NCBI RefSeq assembly: GCF_020283565.1
Contig: NC_060060.1
Location: forward strand, 72,339,257-72,403,256
DNA from: Trifolium pratense
Taxonomy: Eukaryota > Streptophyta > Magnoliopsida > Fabales > Fabaceae
Length of the DNA: 64,000 nt
Direction of reading: 5' to 3'
Part shown: piece by piece, positions 42,648 through 53,469 of the stretch
How positions within the stretch are numbered: position 1 is the stretch's first letter
Layout of the letters: every line of letters begins with the position of its first letter
Program-made: the position numbers and the translations under genes
Notes under the pieces: model-generated
Seen by the model: only the letters and a program-made list of their open reading frames with translations
Told to the model about the DNA's origin: nothing
The model's database searches: none

Positions 42648-44718
42648 CACTACTAGAAATCAGCTTTTTAGAGTTGGAATTTAGCGGCGGACCCTGACGC
42701 TATTAGCGTCGGATTAGCGTCGATTGAGCCCACACTAGTGATTTTATTTTATTTTTTGGGAAATTCTTACATTCTCCTGATTAAAAACTATTCTTTTTTG
42801 AGGAATGACACGTATAGCATCGGCCCAGCCGACTCTATATCTTTAAATTAAAAAAGAATATATCTTAACTCAAACCTAATTCCTAAAAGTTAAACTCATC
42901 CATCAGAGATATTCACATCTCTCTTTCTCTTTATACGCCTCCACTCTCACATCCATCACAAAAGCTCGCCGCCGATAGCGTTCCAGAGCCGGAGAACCAA
43001 TACACACCACCGTGTCTGTAAGAACCTCAACCCCACCATCTTTAAATCGTGTCATCTTCATTGTACCTCAACACCCTATCTGTTTCGCTCAAGTCCGACC
43101 TTGCCTAGCCACCACCATCAACCACATCACTACATCAGTCTAGCAATTCGTCTTATCCTTCTGATTCCGATTCAAAGATCTTTCGTATTTCCCAGTTTTT
43201 TGGTTATTAAACTCTATTGCCAGGTTTTTAGTGAGAAATATAAGTTTGGGTTTTAGTGAATTTTTTTTCCATACCTTTGAAATAAGCTTATTATTTTCGC
43301 ACTGCTAGTTTATTAGTATTCATTCATCCTTTTTTTATGTTAGTGTATTAGGCTATTAGAAGTTTCATTTTGTTCAAGCTAATGAGATGATTGTGTTGTC
43401 ATTCAAGAACTATTATGCATATTTGGTGTTTGGTAAAATTTCAATAAGTGGGGATTGACTTAGATATTTGATTTCTTTTGTCAGTCATGGTTGTGGAATG
43501 TTGTTAGTGTGATATATAAATATATGATTAATGTTTTATGACTTGAATTACATGTTGAGAGTGAAATTAACAACTTACTACTTAATTTAATTGTGGAATT
43601 GTTAATGTTTCTGGTTTCAACTCTCTTTTTAAGGTATTTGTTGATGTTTTATGTGAGTTTTATTGTAGGTGATTGATATACTAGAACTTTGCAGTTATAA
43701 TTAACTCTTGATTACATTTGTCTAGGCATGTTTTTGTTCCTTTTGTCATTTTTCAATTCTTTTGGAGTTTTATGATTTTCTTTCTTCAATAATTTTAGTA
43801 TTAATAATTGTTTCCCTGTTTTGTACGGTCTTTATGTTGTTATGGTTGTGCTCAATAATTTCTGTGTTATTAACTAAGATACTAGTCCTTGAGTTCATTC
43901 TATTTAAGGACAAGTTAGTCTGTTGTGCCTTTAATGAGTTTATAGAGGTAGGAACACTATTGTTTTCATATGGTAAGGTTTCTATATTAGTTGATCATGT
44001 GTCCCTTGCCACTTTGTATAATAGTTAATTGGTATCTAGTTATTTGGTTAGGTGGTTCATGGCTGAACATTTTCTATTGTTGCCCACATTAGCTCTCGTA
44101 AGATGAACATTTTCTAAAATGAGACAAGATTCTTAGTTTCATTTGACACCTAAGTTATTCTGTGTTTTTTGTATACTCCAAACTTTTCTTTATTAGGCCT
44201 AAAGATGGATTTGTGTTCAGAATTGAGGATGTTGATCGATTTGGAAAGGTGTATATGGGAATTTGAGGAGGCAATGCTTCCGGATCTTTCTTGCCTTTAA
44301 CCTTGAATTAGTTGAAGTTACTTGATTATTTATTTTAGTGATATTTGTATTAGTTGATGATTAAGGGATGTGGTGGTTGTTTTGTTAGGACCTGGTGTTT
44401 ATGCGGATTAGTTGATGATTGAGATTTGATAGAATAATATATGCACTTGCCATTATTGTACTAAGAATAAAGCCTATCCGACACTTCAAGAATTGCCAAA
44501 GGTATGTTTTGTAACAATTACTAATATTTGGTCTATGATTCAACTTATAGTTGCTGCAATATTAGAACGATTTATTCTAGTGAATATCTTATATGTGTCC
44601 GAAAACGTGTTTAACTTGCTATCAAATTGGAAAGTGAGTTCTTTCTGAAACAATGCTTGTCAGGGAGGACCCTTGTTTGAGTTAAAATCATGTTGTATCA
44701 AATTAAGAATAATAGTCT

Positions 44719-44753
<35 letters not shown>
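44719..44753. repeat. (GT)n microsatellite
   Basis: About 17 uninterrupted GT units inside the CACTA element. Confidence 0.95.
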
Positions 44754-44756
<3 letters not shown>

Positions 44757-45050
44757 GGGGCTCAAACTGGTTGTGCGGGGATTCTGAAGCTTATTTTCTC
44801 TTTCAAAACTTTCTTCTAATTAAGGCCAATGCTCCATTATGTGTGATGGTCATTGGCTTATCAATAACATAACTCTGGATATTGCAATATGATAATCTTT
44901 TCCTAGAACTGCTATATCATTGGCTTATTAATTATTCTTTTATCCCACCGTAGTTGTTTATATGCTCTAGAAATGGAAGTGTGTACTCATTCAAACTGGT
45001 GAGAACCATCTCATAATTTGTTTTATAATTTTCCTTGTATGATGCTCCAG

Positions 45051-45132
45051 GCTTAAACTGATGATGCTAGTGTAAGAGCTTTGCGGTCGAGACAAATGAA
45101 GAACTTTCATTTTGGCATTAATGATATCTCAG
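45051..45132 (+). pseudogene. Captured isoamylase-3 (ISA3) exon
   Basis: Between a CTCCAG acceptor and a GTACAT donor the exon reads TDDASVRALRSRQMKNFH and then, after one surplus T, LALMISQ. This is the conserved starch-debranching isoamylase segment just before the GTPMMLMGDEYG block, and the exon stops where an ISA3 exon plausibly ends. ISA3 debranches transitory starch in plastids. Only about 27 of some 750 residues are present and the extra T breaks the frame, so this is a captured fragment carried by the CACTA element. Confidence 0.75.
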
Positions 45133-46197
45133 GTACATAATTGAAATACATTTTGGAGTGATTTTGTGTTACAGCCTTTCATTAAAATGCAAGTAACCCC
45201 TTCTACTTTGACTATCTAGCAAATAGCCCCATGTAATCTTGAAACACACTTGTTGAATCAAATTTAACATGTATACTAAATTAATCCAATTTCCTTCTAA
45301 ATTTAAAGTGCCTTGTTGAAAGTTTAAGCATGTTAGGTACAAATTTGAAGTTAATGGGAGCTAATTGTCACACTCAGAATTTTGAAAGGAGTTATAGGCT
45401 GCTTATCTTATAGCTTTCAAAGTTGAAGAATAACATACCTCTTATTTGGCTTAAATCGGCTCTCGGAATTCGAGTCTAATTGTTCTAACAACAACATTGA
45501 TAAGGTATATGCTTAAAATTGAGGTCCTCTGTTTTGGCAGTATATATTTATGGCACTCATTAGCTATACACTATTTGAATATATATGGTTGCTTGTTTGG
45601 ATGAGGCAATGGAAAGACAAGGACTAAGATATTAGGTAGGAAAGTATGTGTTTATGCTCTGGTATGTCATTGGCTCATACTTTTATTCAAGTTTGAAATA
45701 GGTTAATGATACTAAATTTGCCACCTAATTGTACCTACTGATTTTTTGTCTTATTTTTGGATCTTAAAAATATTGTTAACTTCCATACCTTAGATTGAAT
45801 GTCGTTATGCATTTTTTACTTATGAATTGCTTCCCTATTACATAACATTATACTTTTGTGCTTAACTTATTTGAGTTAGTTTTAATCATGATTTTGATTT
45901 GTTTTAATGGTGGCACCTACAGCTGCAACTACAATTAAAGCTTGTTTAAGATACTTGTTGATGTACGAAACTAAGAAGTTATTAATGTGATTGGAATAAG
46001 AATGTTAACCATATAAGTTGTTGTCAAATTTTATTGAAGTAAGAAATTGTGTCAAATTTATGTTCTAGTACTTTAGAAACTTGGCTCATTTAATTTGTGC
46101 ATCTTGCATGTATAGTACTTTGATTTTTGCAGTGAATTTGACATTTGGATATTGGTTCCAGGAGTGCTTTTATGTAAATCTATTTCCACTAGACACT

Positions 46198-46385
46198 ACT
46201 TTGAATTTGGGGCACTTGTATATGAAGAACTTTCCTACAAGCTTAAGGGTAAATACAAGGTTCCAAAGCTCTTTAATTTGGCTTATGGACTACTTTGAAT
46301 TTGGGGCACTTGTATATGAAGAACTTTTCTACAAGCTTAAGGGTAAATACAAGGTTCCAAAGCTCTTTCATTTGGCTTATGGTTG
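46198..46385. repeat. Tandem duplication, 94 bp x 2
   Basis: The block from ACTTTGAATTTGGGGCACTT to about GGCTTATGG is repeated head to tail with two or three differences, inside the CACTA element. It is open in one frame (EFGALVYEEL...), but I recognise no family. Confidence 0.9.
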
Positions 46386-47828
46386 ATTTTGATAATACTT
46401 GTAAGTGGTTTAATACATGGTTCCAAAGTTCTTTTTTTGACAGGAAGTCATGTATATATTATGATGGAATTAGTTTATCTGAGTTTGTTATTACCTAGCT
46501 TGTTGTTTCTTCTGCTTTTGATTAAACTATTGGTTGTTTTTGTTTCTCTAAGCAATTTTGATTGAATCATGTTTTATTATTGGCTCAAATTACCTTGATA
46601 GAAATGAAAACTGAACCTAGAGTCAATATATTGAGATTGCCTAAAACAAATATTTGGCAAAGTTTCATGAATATATAATAACCGAAAGGTTTCTCTTTAT
46701 TTTATAAGAAAGTTTGTAGGCACTTACAACCAGGAGTAGAACCTGATTCAAAGTTTATAGGATGAGTGAATTGGAATTTTAAAAGCACTAATATAGTGAC
46801 CCTTTTTAAGATGGAAGTTATTTTGAAAGAACTTATGAATTATGAGTTTGTATGACTTTATTGATTGAATTAATTATGAGTTTGTATGATTTACTGATTG
46901 ACTTTATTGGTTAATTAGAATTAGAATTAGAATGTTCTCTTAATCCCGAGTTTAATTACATCAAGTGTTTTAAAATAAGTTAAGCGGTTGGCACAAAACT
47001 AAATTTTGTCTTGTTTTTATGCTTACGAAAGGCTGAAGAGTCGGGTAGAGACCCCATGTTGCATAAGGTCTTCGTATAAATACACACCAAGAAGGACTCC
47101 CCTTGGGTCAATCATAGATCGAAAAATACTTGGGTAAGAAAAATTATATCATTGATTCTTTAATCATATTTTGTTCTAAAATTAGTAATATAACATTGAC
47201 TTGTTGTAATGTGAGATTATATTTTTGACTGAGGGATCATTATAATCTCTTTAGTTGACTGATCTCATATTGTTGAAAGATTGATGTCCTTATTTACACA
47301 TATAAGTTCAATGATATCTTTTTAGTGCCTTAAAATCATGTACTCTTATTGATGTCCTTATTTACACCTTTATATTCCATTTCCAACTAACCGAAGCTCT
47401 CAACCCTATTGCTATTACTCTTCTTCATTGTTCATGTTCAGATTCAATTTTATCGCAATGAAAAAGTCAGGACTTTCATCTGACTCTACGAAATTATGCA
47501 GTTTAGCGTAGGCTTAATCCGACTCTACGAAATTTGTTGACTTTTAATATGTTGACTTTAGAGTCGGCCTGTCCGAGGCTACATGATTTTATTGACTTTT
47601 CAGAAATGAATATTATAAGCCGGATAGTAATAGAGTCGGGCTTTGAATCGGCTAAGCCGACTCTAATATAGAGTCGGATGGCAGTTTTTCGACGCTACGA
47701 TTTAGCTTCAAGAGTTTAGCCTCAACCCGACACCGACGCTAATTCGACTCTAAAGGAGTGTTAGCGTCGGTTTTTAGCCCTTTAGAGTGGGTTTTCGTCC
47801 GACGCTAAAAACAGCTTTTCTAGTAGTG

Positions 47829-48262
47829 AATAATCGTTGGACTCCACCGCTTAGGGGCACCCACAAAATCAATGTGGATGCTCACCTAAGCAGTGTTGGC
47901 CATTGGTTTTCAGGAATGCTTCTCAGACGGTAGCACTTTTGGAGCTGCGACTCGCGCTCTGACTCGATCAGCTGATGTTCTCATGGGGGAAGCTATGGGT
48001 TTGAACGCAACTTTGGACTGCCTTGAAGAGTTAAGGATTTTGCAGGTGGTGATTGAGTTTTCTTAGAACAAACCCTAGATCTAGTATTGATTGGGTTCGT
48101 AGGAGTTGTAACCAAGCAGCTCGTGTGTTAGCTTCTTGGGCTGAGCAAGAGCCCAACAAGTTTTGGCCCCATTCAGCTCCTCAATGTATTCTCTGCATTA
48201 TCCAAAAAGATATGGACTATGTAATCTCCTCTTAATTAATAATATCTTTTTACCTTAAAAAA
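47829..48262 (+). pseudogene. LINE ORF2 C-terminal RNase H segment and 3' UTR
   Basis: Right after the CACTA target duplication the LINE resumes with WTPPLRGTHKINVDAHL, the start of the plant LINE RNase H-like domain. It continues with FGAATRALTRSADVLMGEAM, NATLDCLEELRILQVVIE and the closing SCNQAARVLASWAEQEPNKF, ending near 48235. A frameshift lies near 47935 and a stop near 48066. The A run at 48257-48265 is the 3' tail, shared with the target duplication. Confidence 0.88.
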
Positions 48263-48278
48263 AAACTTAAATATCAAA

Positions 48279-49975
48279 AGAAAAAATATCAAAGGTCTGT
48301 GCATTAACAAATAATTTTTTTAAGCAACAGAGAATTAGTTCTCATTGATGATAAATATATATAAAAAATATACGGAACAAATATTTATCACTTGAACATA
48401 TATAAAATTGAATAAATATTTGTCATTGATAATAATAATTTATTACCGGACATGCATTTATAAAAAAAAAAAAAAAGAAAAAGGTAAATTTATTAACTTT
48501 TTGATATCTTCAAAATAAAAATTCCAATAATTAGAATATATTAATTTTAATTTTTTAAAAATATACACGAGACAATATGTTTAATAAAATAAATTTATTG
48601 ATTTGAAAAAGTTTACAAGAAAGATCACAAGAGTTTCATTATATTTTAACAATATTTTATAACAAATTTTTTAAATATTTCTTTTTAAATAAATTTTCTA
48701 CCTTTAATATAAAGATAAATTTAAATATCGAATAACAGTGGATGGACAGTGTGGATTCACGGGTCTCTAAATTAGTTTCTTATAAAAATAAAATAAGAGT
48801 TTTTAAATGAATAATAAAATTGGAAGAATAAAGCTAAACCAAAATTTGATCTAAATTTTAGTCAAAAATAAAATTGATCTAAATTTGTCTTACAATCTTA
48901 CACAGAACTAGTATTTGTGTTTTGTCTGAATTTTGGTGCTTCATTGTATAGTATAAAGTGAATTAATTCCTGTGAATAACATACAATCAAAGTGTTCTAT
49001 CTGATTTGTTTCAAATAGTAAAAAATTGGCTGCTAATCTCATGTAACATGGATGATTATTTTATTCCTCTGTATCGAAATCCTTAAATGACAACTTATCG
49101 AAGTGATAAAGATGAGTATTAACTACTTGGAGTATGTTGGTTATTAAAAGGAATGTAGATGTATAGAACAAGAGAGAACACATAGTTTTATTTTTGTGGA
49201 AGGTTATATTTTATTGAATTGCTCATCATACATATTTAAAGAGCAATAAGAAGACCAAAGAACATAAAAACTGCTATTCAAAACATAACAGATGCCTATG
49301 TAGTTGAACAGCTATTTGACTCTTTATTTCCTAATAATTATGAAAATTAAAACTTGATCTGGAAGCTTCACATGTCATTACAATTAACAGAGTATAGTTT
49401 AATCTATTCAAAACTATCGAACCTTACTCCATCACTATATCGACTTCATAGTTATTTTTACTAGGCGTTAAACAAACTGTAGAGCTCATGTATTATATGT
49501 CAATTTCTAAATATTATTTTATCTAACAATCCTTACACAAAGTTACTACTTTGTTTGTATTCAAGCATTGACATATATTAAAATGAGGTACTGTATTTTG
49601 AAAAACAATGATTTGTGCTTCATGGTGGAAATTTTTTATTAAATTGTCTTCATAATAATATTACTTTTAACAATAGCCATATTAAATTGCAAATGCAAAG
49701 CACAAGAAGGAGATGAAGTTTTCATTGTTGGAAACTAAATTGAGATGGATGGTTACAAATAGATTAAGCTCAGAGAAACTACAAAAGAAAAACATCAAAA
49801 CTAGAATGTGTGCTTATTGTTAAAAAAAAGGGAAAATATATACATGAGCAGGTAGGAATTTTACTCTCACTCAGATGTCATAGAAATAAAGTTTAGGGAC
49901 AAATAAAGATTGAATCGTTGTAATAATAAGGATAAGGATAAAATCACCAATAGTTGCTTTGGCACTTTCCAAATA
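48279..49975. other. Intergenic DNA downstream of the F-box gene
   Basis: No gene seen. On the minus strand about 49320-49150 resembles the end of a copia LTR (a GAGCAATTCAATAAAATATAA poly(A)-type region followed by TCTCTCTTGTTCTATAC), but no primer-binding site or partner LTR was found. The 3' UTR of the F-box gene should occupy the last few hundred bases before 49976. Confidence 0.5.
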
Positions 49976-51706
49976 CTAACAAAGAATGCATCCATGACCA
50001 TGATTCAATAAGGGTTTCCACTTCCTATGACTAGGACAAAAATGAGGGGGAGTCTTAATCTTTCTCAATGATAGACTTGACAATACCATCTCCATCCATA
50101 AAGCAACATCAGTAGATACTTTGCAACAATGCCGCAAATTTATCTCTTTCAGTCGTGTGCACTTTTTTACCACTTGCTTTACTCCCTTCTCTGTGATATT
50201 ATAACATTTTTCCAAATCCAATTGTAGTAGCCCTGAGCAATTCTTTGAGATCACATAGAGTGTTTTATCATCAATGTTTGTCATTGACAAGTTCAACACC
50301 TCCAATTTAGGAACTTCAAAGTTCATCCCAAGTAGGTTCACTTTTGGACAAGAACTTAAATTCAAATGCATAATTTTACAATGTCTTAAAACTTGAACAA
50401 TACCTTTAGATATGCAGACACAATTACTCAAGTCAACCAGCTCCAAATTTGGGCACATTGAAGCAAAAATATTGTTGATGTTGTCATACAGCAATGTATT
50501 GGAAGCCAAATGGAGAGACTTCATTTGAGGGTTTATAACAAAATTCAACAAAGAACTATATTTATGTAATTGTAAAACCATTTGTCCAATACATGTGTTT
50601 TCCATATAGATCTCATTGAGCAAAGGACACCTCCCAACAAGTGTAAACAAGGTAATTTCAGTGAGATGGTAACAATGACTAAGATTTATAGACACTAAAT
50701 TACCAAGACACAAAGATAACTTGTGATATACGAAACTATCCTGGAACGTAGCTTTTTGAAGATCTAAATGTTGTATACATTGACACTTTGATAACAAATG
50801 ATGAATTCCATCAGAAGTAAAGCCGGTGCAATGGCCGAGCACAAGCCTCTTCAAAGGAAGACCTTCCATTGCAATTGAATAGAGTAGATCATCTGGGATA
50901 TGCAAACACGACAATTCAAGACAAGTCAAACCCTTCAAACTAACCAATGAGTCAATGAAATGTTGAGGAAAGTTGGTTACAAGGATTACCCTTCCGGGAG
51001 TACCCGAAAAGGTTAAAGACCTCAAACCTGGTCTCTGGCGAATGGCAAAAGCAATGCCATTGGGGTTTACGAATAAATTGTTCGGTATCACAATCTCTTG
51101 GAGAAACTCACAATTCTTACACAAATGTAAAAGCATTCGGTCGTTTATAGAGTAACAACCAGATAGATTAACCTTGCGGAGTTTAGGAAGCACCAAAAAC
51201 ATAAAATTTACCTTACCATGAATATTTTTATGGTTACTAAGGTCAAGTTCTTCAAGGAAAGGGAAACAATCAGAAATAAGAACCAAGTCATTGTTGTGGA
51301 GAGAAACAATGTTGGAACATGTGAGAGAGGTCAAAGTTGTAATCTTTTTAGAAAACTCTCGTAACCCATGAGCGGGAATCGTATGTTGGTTGGAGAGGTT
51401 AAGCGATGTGAAGTTCAATGGGAAACAGGAAATTTGGCAAAGAAGCCGGTCAAGGTCACCTTGGAAGCGCGTCAGGTTGAGGGAAGTGAGGTTGGTGCAT
51501 CTTTGGAGGAGCCGAGGAAGAAGAGGGATGGTTTCATTAGAGATTATGAGATACAATCGAAAACGGTCGGTTACAGAGAGAAACTGTTTAGAGAGAATGG
51601 AGAGAGGTTGTAAATAACGGTTGTAGTCATCGCATTCATTGAGGAATCTTTTCAATATACATTCCCAACATTCTTCTGGCAAAAACCGTTCCTCTACTGT
51701 TGTCAT
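49976..51706 (-). CDS. F-box/LRR protein, intact and intronless
   Basis: A 576-codon frame without introns, the only complete host gene in the window. Residues 8-52 (LPEECWECILKRFLNECDDY and on) fit an F-box, which docks on SKP1 in SCF ubiquitin ligases. From about residue 70 to 545 there are some 17-18 leucine-rich repeats of the Cys-containing kind (LDLSNHKNI, VNLSGCYSIND, LDLEKCYNITEKG, INLRHCCKVS), the substrate-recognition part. This layout suits an FBXL-type adaptor. The ATG at 51706 is preceded by an A-rich, AACAACA-type leader. The protein ends in Cys-Ile-Leu-Cys, which fits a CaaX prenylation signal. The substrate is unknown. The group is large in legumes, so orthology cannot be judged here. 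Confidence 0.88.
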   Translation of the reverse strand: MTTVEERFLPEECWECILKRFLNECDDYNRYLQPLSILSKQFLSVTDRFRLYLIISNETIPLLPRLLQRCTNLTSLNLTRFQGDLDRLLCQISCFPLNFTSLNLSNQHTIPAHGLREFSKKITTLTSLTCSNIVSLHNNDLVLISDCFPFLEELDLSNHKNIHGKVNFMFLVLPKLRKVNLSGCYSINDRMLLHLCKNCEFLQEIVIPNNLFVNPNGIAFAIRQRPGLRSLTFSGTPGRVILVTNFPQHFIDSLVSLKGLTCLELSCLHIPDDLLYSIAMEGLPLKRLVLGHCTGFTSDGIHHLLSKCQCIQHLDLQKATFQDSFVYHKLSLCLGNLVSINLSHCYHLTEITLFTLVGRCPLLNEIYMENTCIGQMVLQLHKYSSLLNFVINPQMKSLHLASNTLLYDNINNIFASMCPNLELVDLSNCVCISKGIVQVLRHCKIMHLNLSSCPKVNLLGMNFEVPKLEVLNLSMTNIDDKTLYVISKNCSGLLQLDLEKCYNITEKGVKQVVKKCTRLKEINLRHCCKVSTDVALWMEMVLSSLSLRKIKTPPHFCPSHRKWKPLLNHGHGCILC

Positions 51707-51758
51707 TGTTGTTGTTTTTTTTTTATGGGATGTGATACTAAGTGTTGTGATGATATAA

Positions 51759-51812
<54 letters not shown>
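51707..51812 (-). promoter_or_regulatory. Truncated promoter of the F-box gene, TA repeat
   Basis: Only about 55 bp separate the ATG from a TA microsatellite (51762-51812), beyond which a fold-back element begins. On the minus strand TATATATAGG near 51760 could serve as a TATA box, placing the start site about 30 bases before the ATG. The original upstream promoter has been pushed about 1.65 kb away. Confidence 0.45.
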
Positions 51813-51815
<3 letters not shown>

Positions 51816-53461
51816 GTTTTCTAACTTAGACCCTAGTTAGGTCTAAGTTAGCAAGGTGCACCTTTTCAATTGGACCAAAATACCCAGTCTTTTTAATTAA
51901 TTAACCAAAATACCCATGAATAGACGCGGATCCAGTGTCGGGCGCGTACTGAAGGACCATGGTTACAGACCGTTGATTTCCATCAGACAGCCAAGATCTG
52001 ATCTCATCAAGATTGTCTGATCAATCCGACAGCCGAGGTCATCCTGATCCATCAGATTCCAGCGCGTGCGCCACACTGGATTATAACCTGGAGAGAGAAA
52101 AATTTGCTTTTTAAAAGTAGGACACGTGTCACACAATGGTTGGCTGGACGTGATTTTTGTTCATTTAATACTTTGAACTCAATTATTTCGTTGTAAATTA
52201 ATTTTTTATTTTTTTATTTTTATACCAAAATTCATAACTTTTTTTGTTCTACAAATAGAGACTTGGTTCGTTTGATTTGGACACCGAAAAAAAAATGCAA
52301 TTTTTCACTACCTTAATCTCATTTTTTGTCTACTAAATACGTTACTTGTGTGTTGTAATTTAACACGCACCACTCAACCAACTCACTAAAACCATTATAC
52401 CAGGAAAATAGTAGATAATATTCTGGAACTTTTGGTATATTTTATGAAATTTTTGAAGACCTGAAACTATTTTTAGTTAATTAAATGAGATAAAACGGTA
52501 ATTAAAAACTAATGTTTGCTTCTGAAACCATTTTACTGGTAGAATGGTTGCACATAGTTGTATTCTGAAACCATTTTACTGGTAGAATGGTTTCAATGAG
52601 TAATTTATTAATTGTGTTTGCTTCTGAAACCATTTATCTAGTACAATGGTTTCAGAGAGTTGTAATCTGAAACCATTTTGCTGGTAGAATGGTTTCAGTA
52701 AGTTGATTATTAGTTATTTGCTTCTGAAACCATTTAGCTTGTAGAATGGTTGCACATAGTTGTACTCTGAAACTATTTTACTGGTAGAATGGTTTCAGTG
52801 AGTAATTTATTAATTGTGTTTGCTTCTGAAACCATTTTGCTGGTAGAATGGTTTCAGTAAGTTGATTCTTAGTTATTTGCTTCTGAAACCATTTAGCTGG
52901 TAGAATGGTTTCAGAGATTTGTACTCTGAAACCATTTTCCTGGTAGAATGGTTTCAGTGAGTTGATGTAAGGTAGTGAAAAATGAGATTAAGGTAGTGAA
53001 AAATTGGGTTTTTTTTCTGTGTTCAAATCAAACGAACCAAGTCTCTATTTGTAGAGAAAAAAAAATTATGAATTTTGGTATAAAAATAAAAAATAAAAAA
53101 TTAATTTACAACGAAATAATTGAGTTCAAAGTATTAAATGGAAAAAAATCACGCCCAGCCAATCAGACAGCGACACGTGTCCTGCTTTTAAAAAGTAGAT
53201 TATTCTCTCTCCAGTGTGTAATCCAGTGTGGTGCATGCGCTGGAATCTGATGGATTCGGATGATCTGGGCTGTCTGATTGATCAGACAGTGTTGATGAGA
53301 TCAGAGCTTGGCTGTCTGATGGAAATCAACGGCCTGTAACCATGGTCCTGCGGTACGCGCGCGACACTGGATCCGCGTCCATTGATGGTAATTTGGTTAA
53401 TTAATTAAAAAGAATGGGTATTTTGGTCCAACTGAAAAGGTGCACCTTGCTAACTTAGACC
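51813..53461. mobile_element. Long-armed fold-back element (family X)
   Basis: The left end GGGGTTTTCTAACTTAGACC matches the family X ends at 34225, including the internal GGTCTAAGTTAGC hairpin partner. The arms are about 500 bp each (about 51840-52330 and 52965-53461) and closely complementary, with landmark pairs such as GACACGTGTC, ATCAGACAGCCAAG and TTAATTTACAACGAAATAA. The right arm ends inside the terminal hairpin, so the outermost 25 or so bases are lost there. Between the arms lies a palindromic minisatellite (52520-52965). No coding capacity. Confidence 0.9.
52520..52965. repeat. Minisatellite of palindromic 32-bp units, nine copies
   Basis: Nine units of the form CTGAAACCATT, ten bases (mostly TTGCTGGTAG or TTACTGGTAG), AATGGTTTCAG. 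Arms are 11 bp and usually perfect. Spacers alternate between a short GTTGTAATCT type and a longer TAATTTATTAATTGTG or GTTGATTATTAG type, giving a higher-order period of about 100-150 bp. Three related units lie in the MITE at 37152-37274. Confidence 0.93.
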
Positions 53462-53469
53462 CAGTTGGA

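Larger units (their letters stand above)
42648..47828. mobile_element. CACTA element, non-autonomous, 5181 bp
   Basis: Ends CACTACTAGAAATCAGCTTT and the complement of CACTACTAGAAAAGCTGTTT, flanked by the 3-bp duplication AAT (42645-42647 and 47829-47831). These are the hallmarks of CACTA (En/Spm) elements. Subterminal regions carry many short words in both orientations, such as GACGCTAA, AGTCGG and CCGACTCTA, mainly 42680-42840 and 47480-47820, the likely transposase-binding repeats. No transposase frame is visible. The interior includes an isoamylase exon at 45051, a GT microsatellite at 44720 and a 94-bp tandem duplication at 46198. Confidence 0.95.
36800..48262 (+). mobile_element. Full-length L1-type LINE, decayed and interrupted
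   Basis: Direct repeats AAACTTAAATATCAAA at 36784-36799 and 48263-48278 bracket the element, and an A run closes its 3' end, so both ends of a full-length insertion are present. Without its passengers (MITE at 36977-37429 and CACTA at 42648-47828) it would be about 5.8 kb. The order is 5' UTR, ORF1 (37566), ORF2 with endonuclease, reverse transcriptase, zinc-binding tail and RNase H (to about 48235), then a short 3' UTR. Both ORFs carry frameshifts and stops, so it is inactive. Confidence 0.92.

Noticed and set aside
43762..44028. 88-codon hydrophobic frame in the CACTA element
   Set aside because: A T-rich non-coding stretch translates as Leu/Phe/Val. There is no start context, homology or exon structure.
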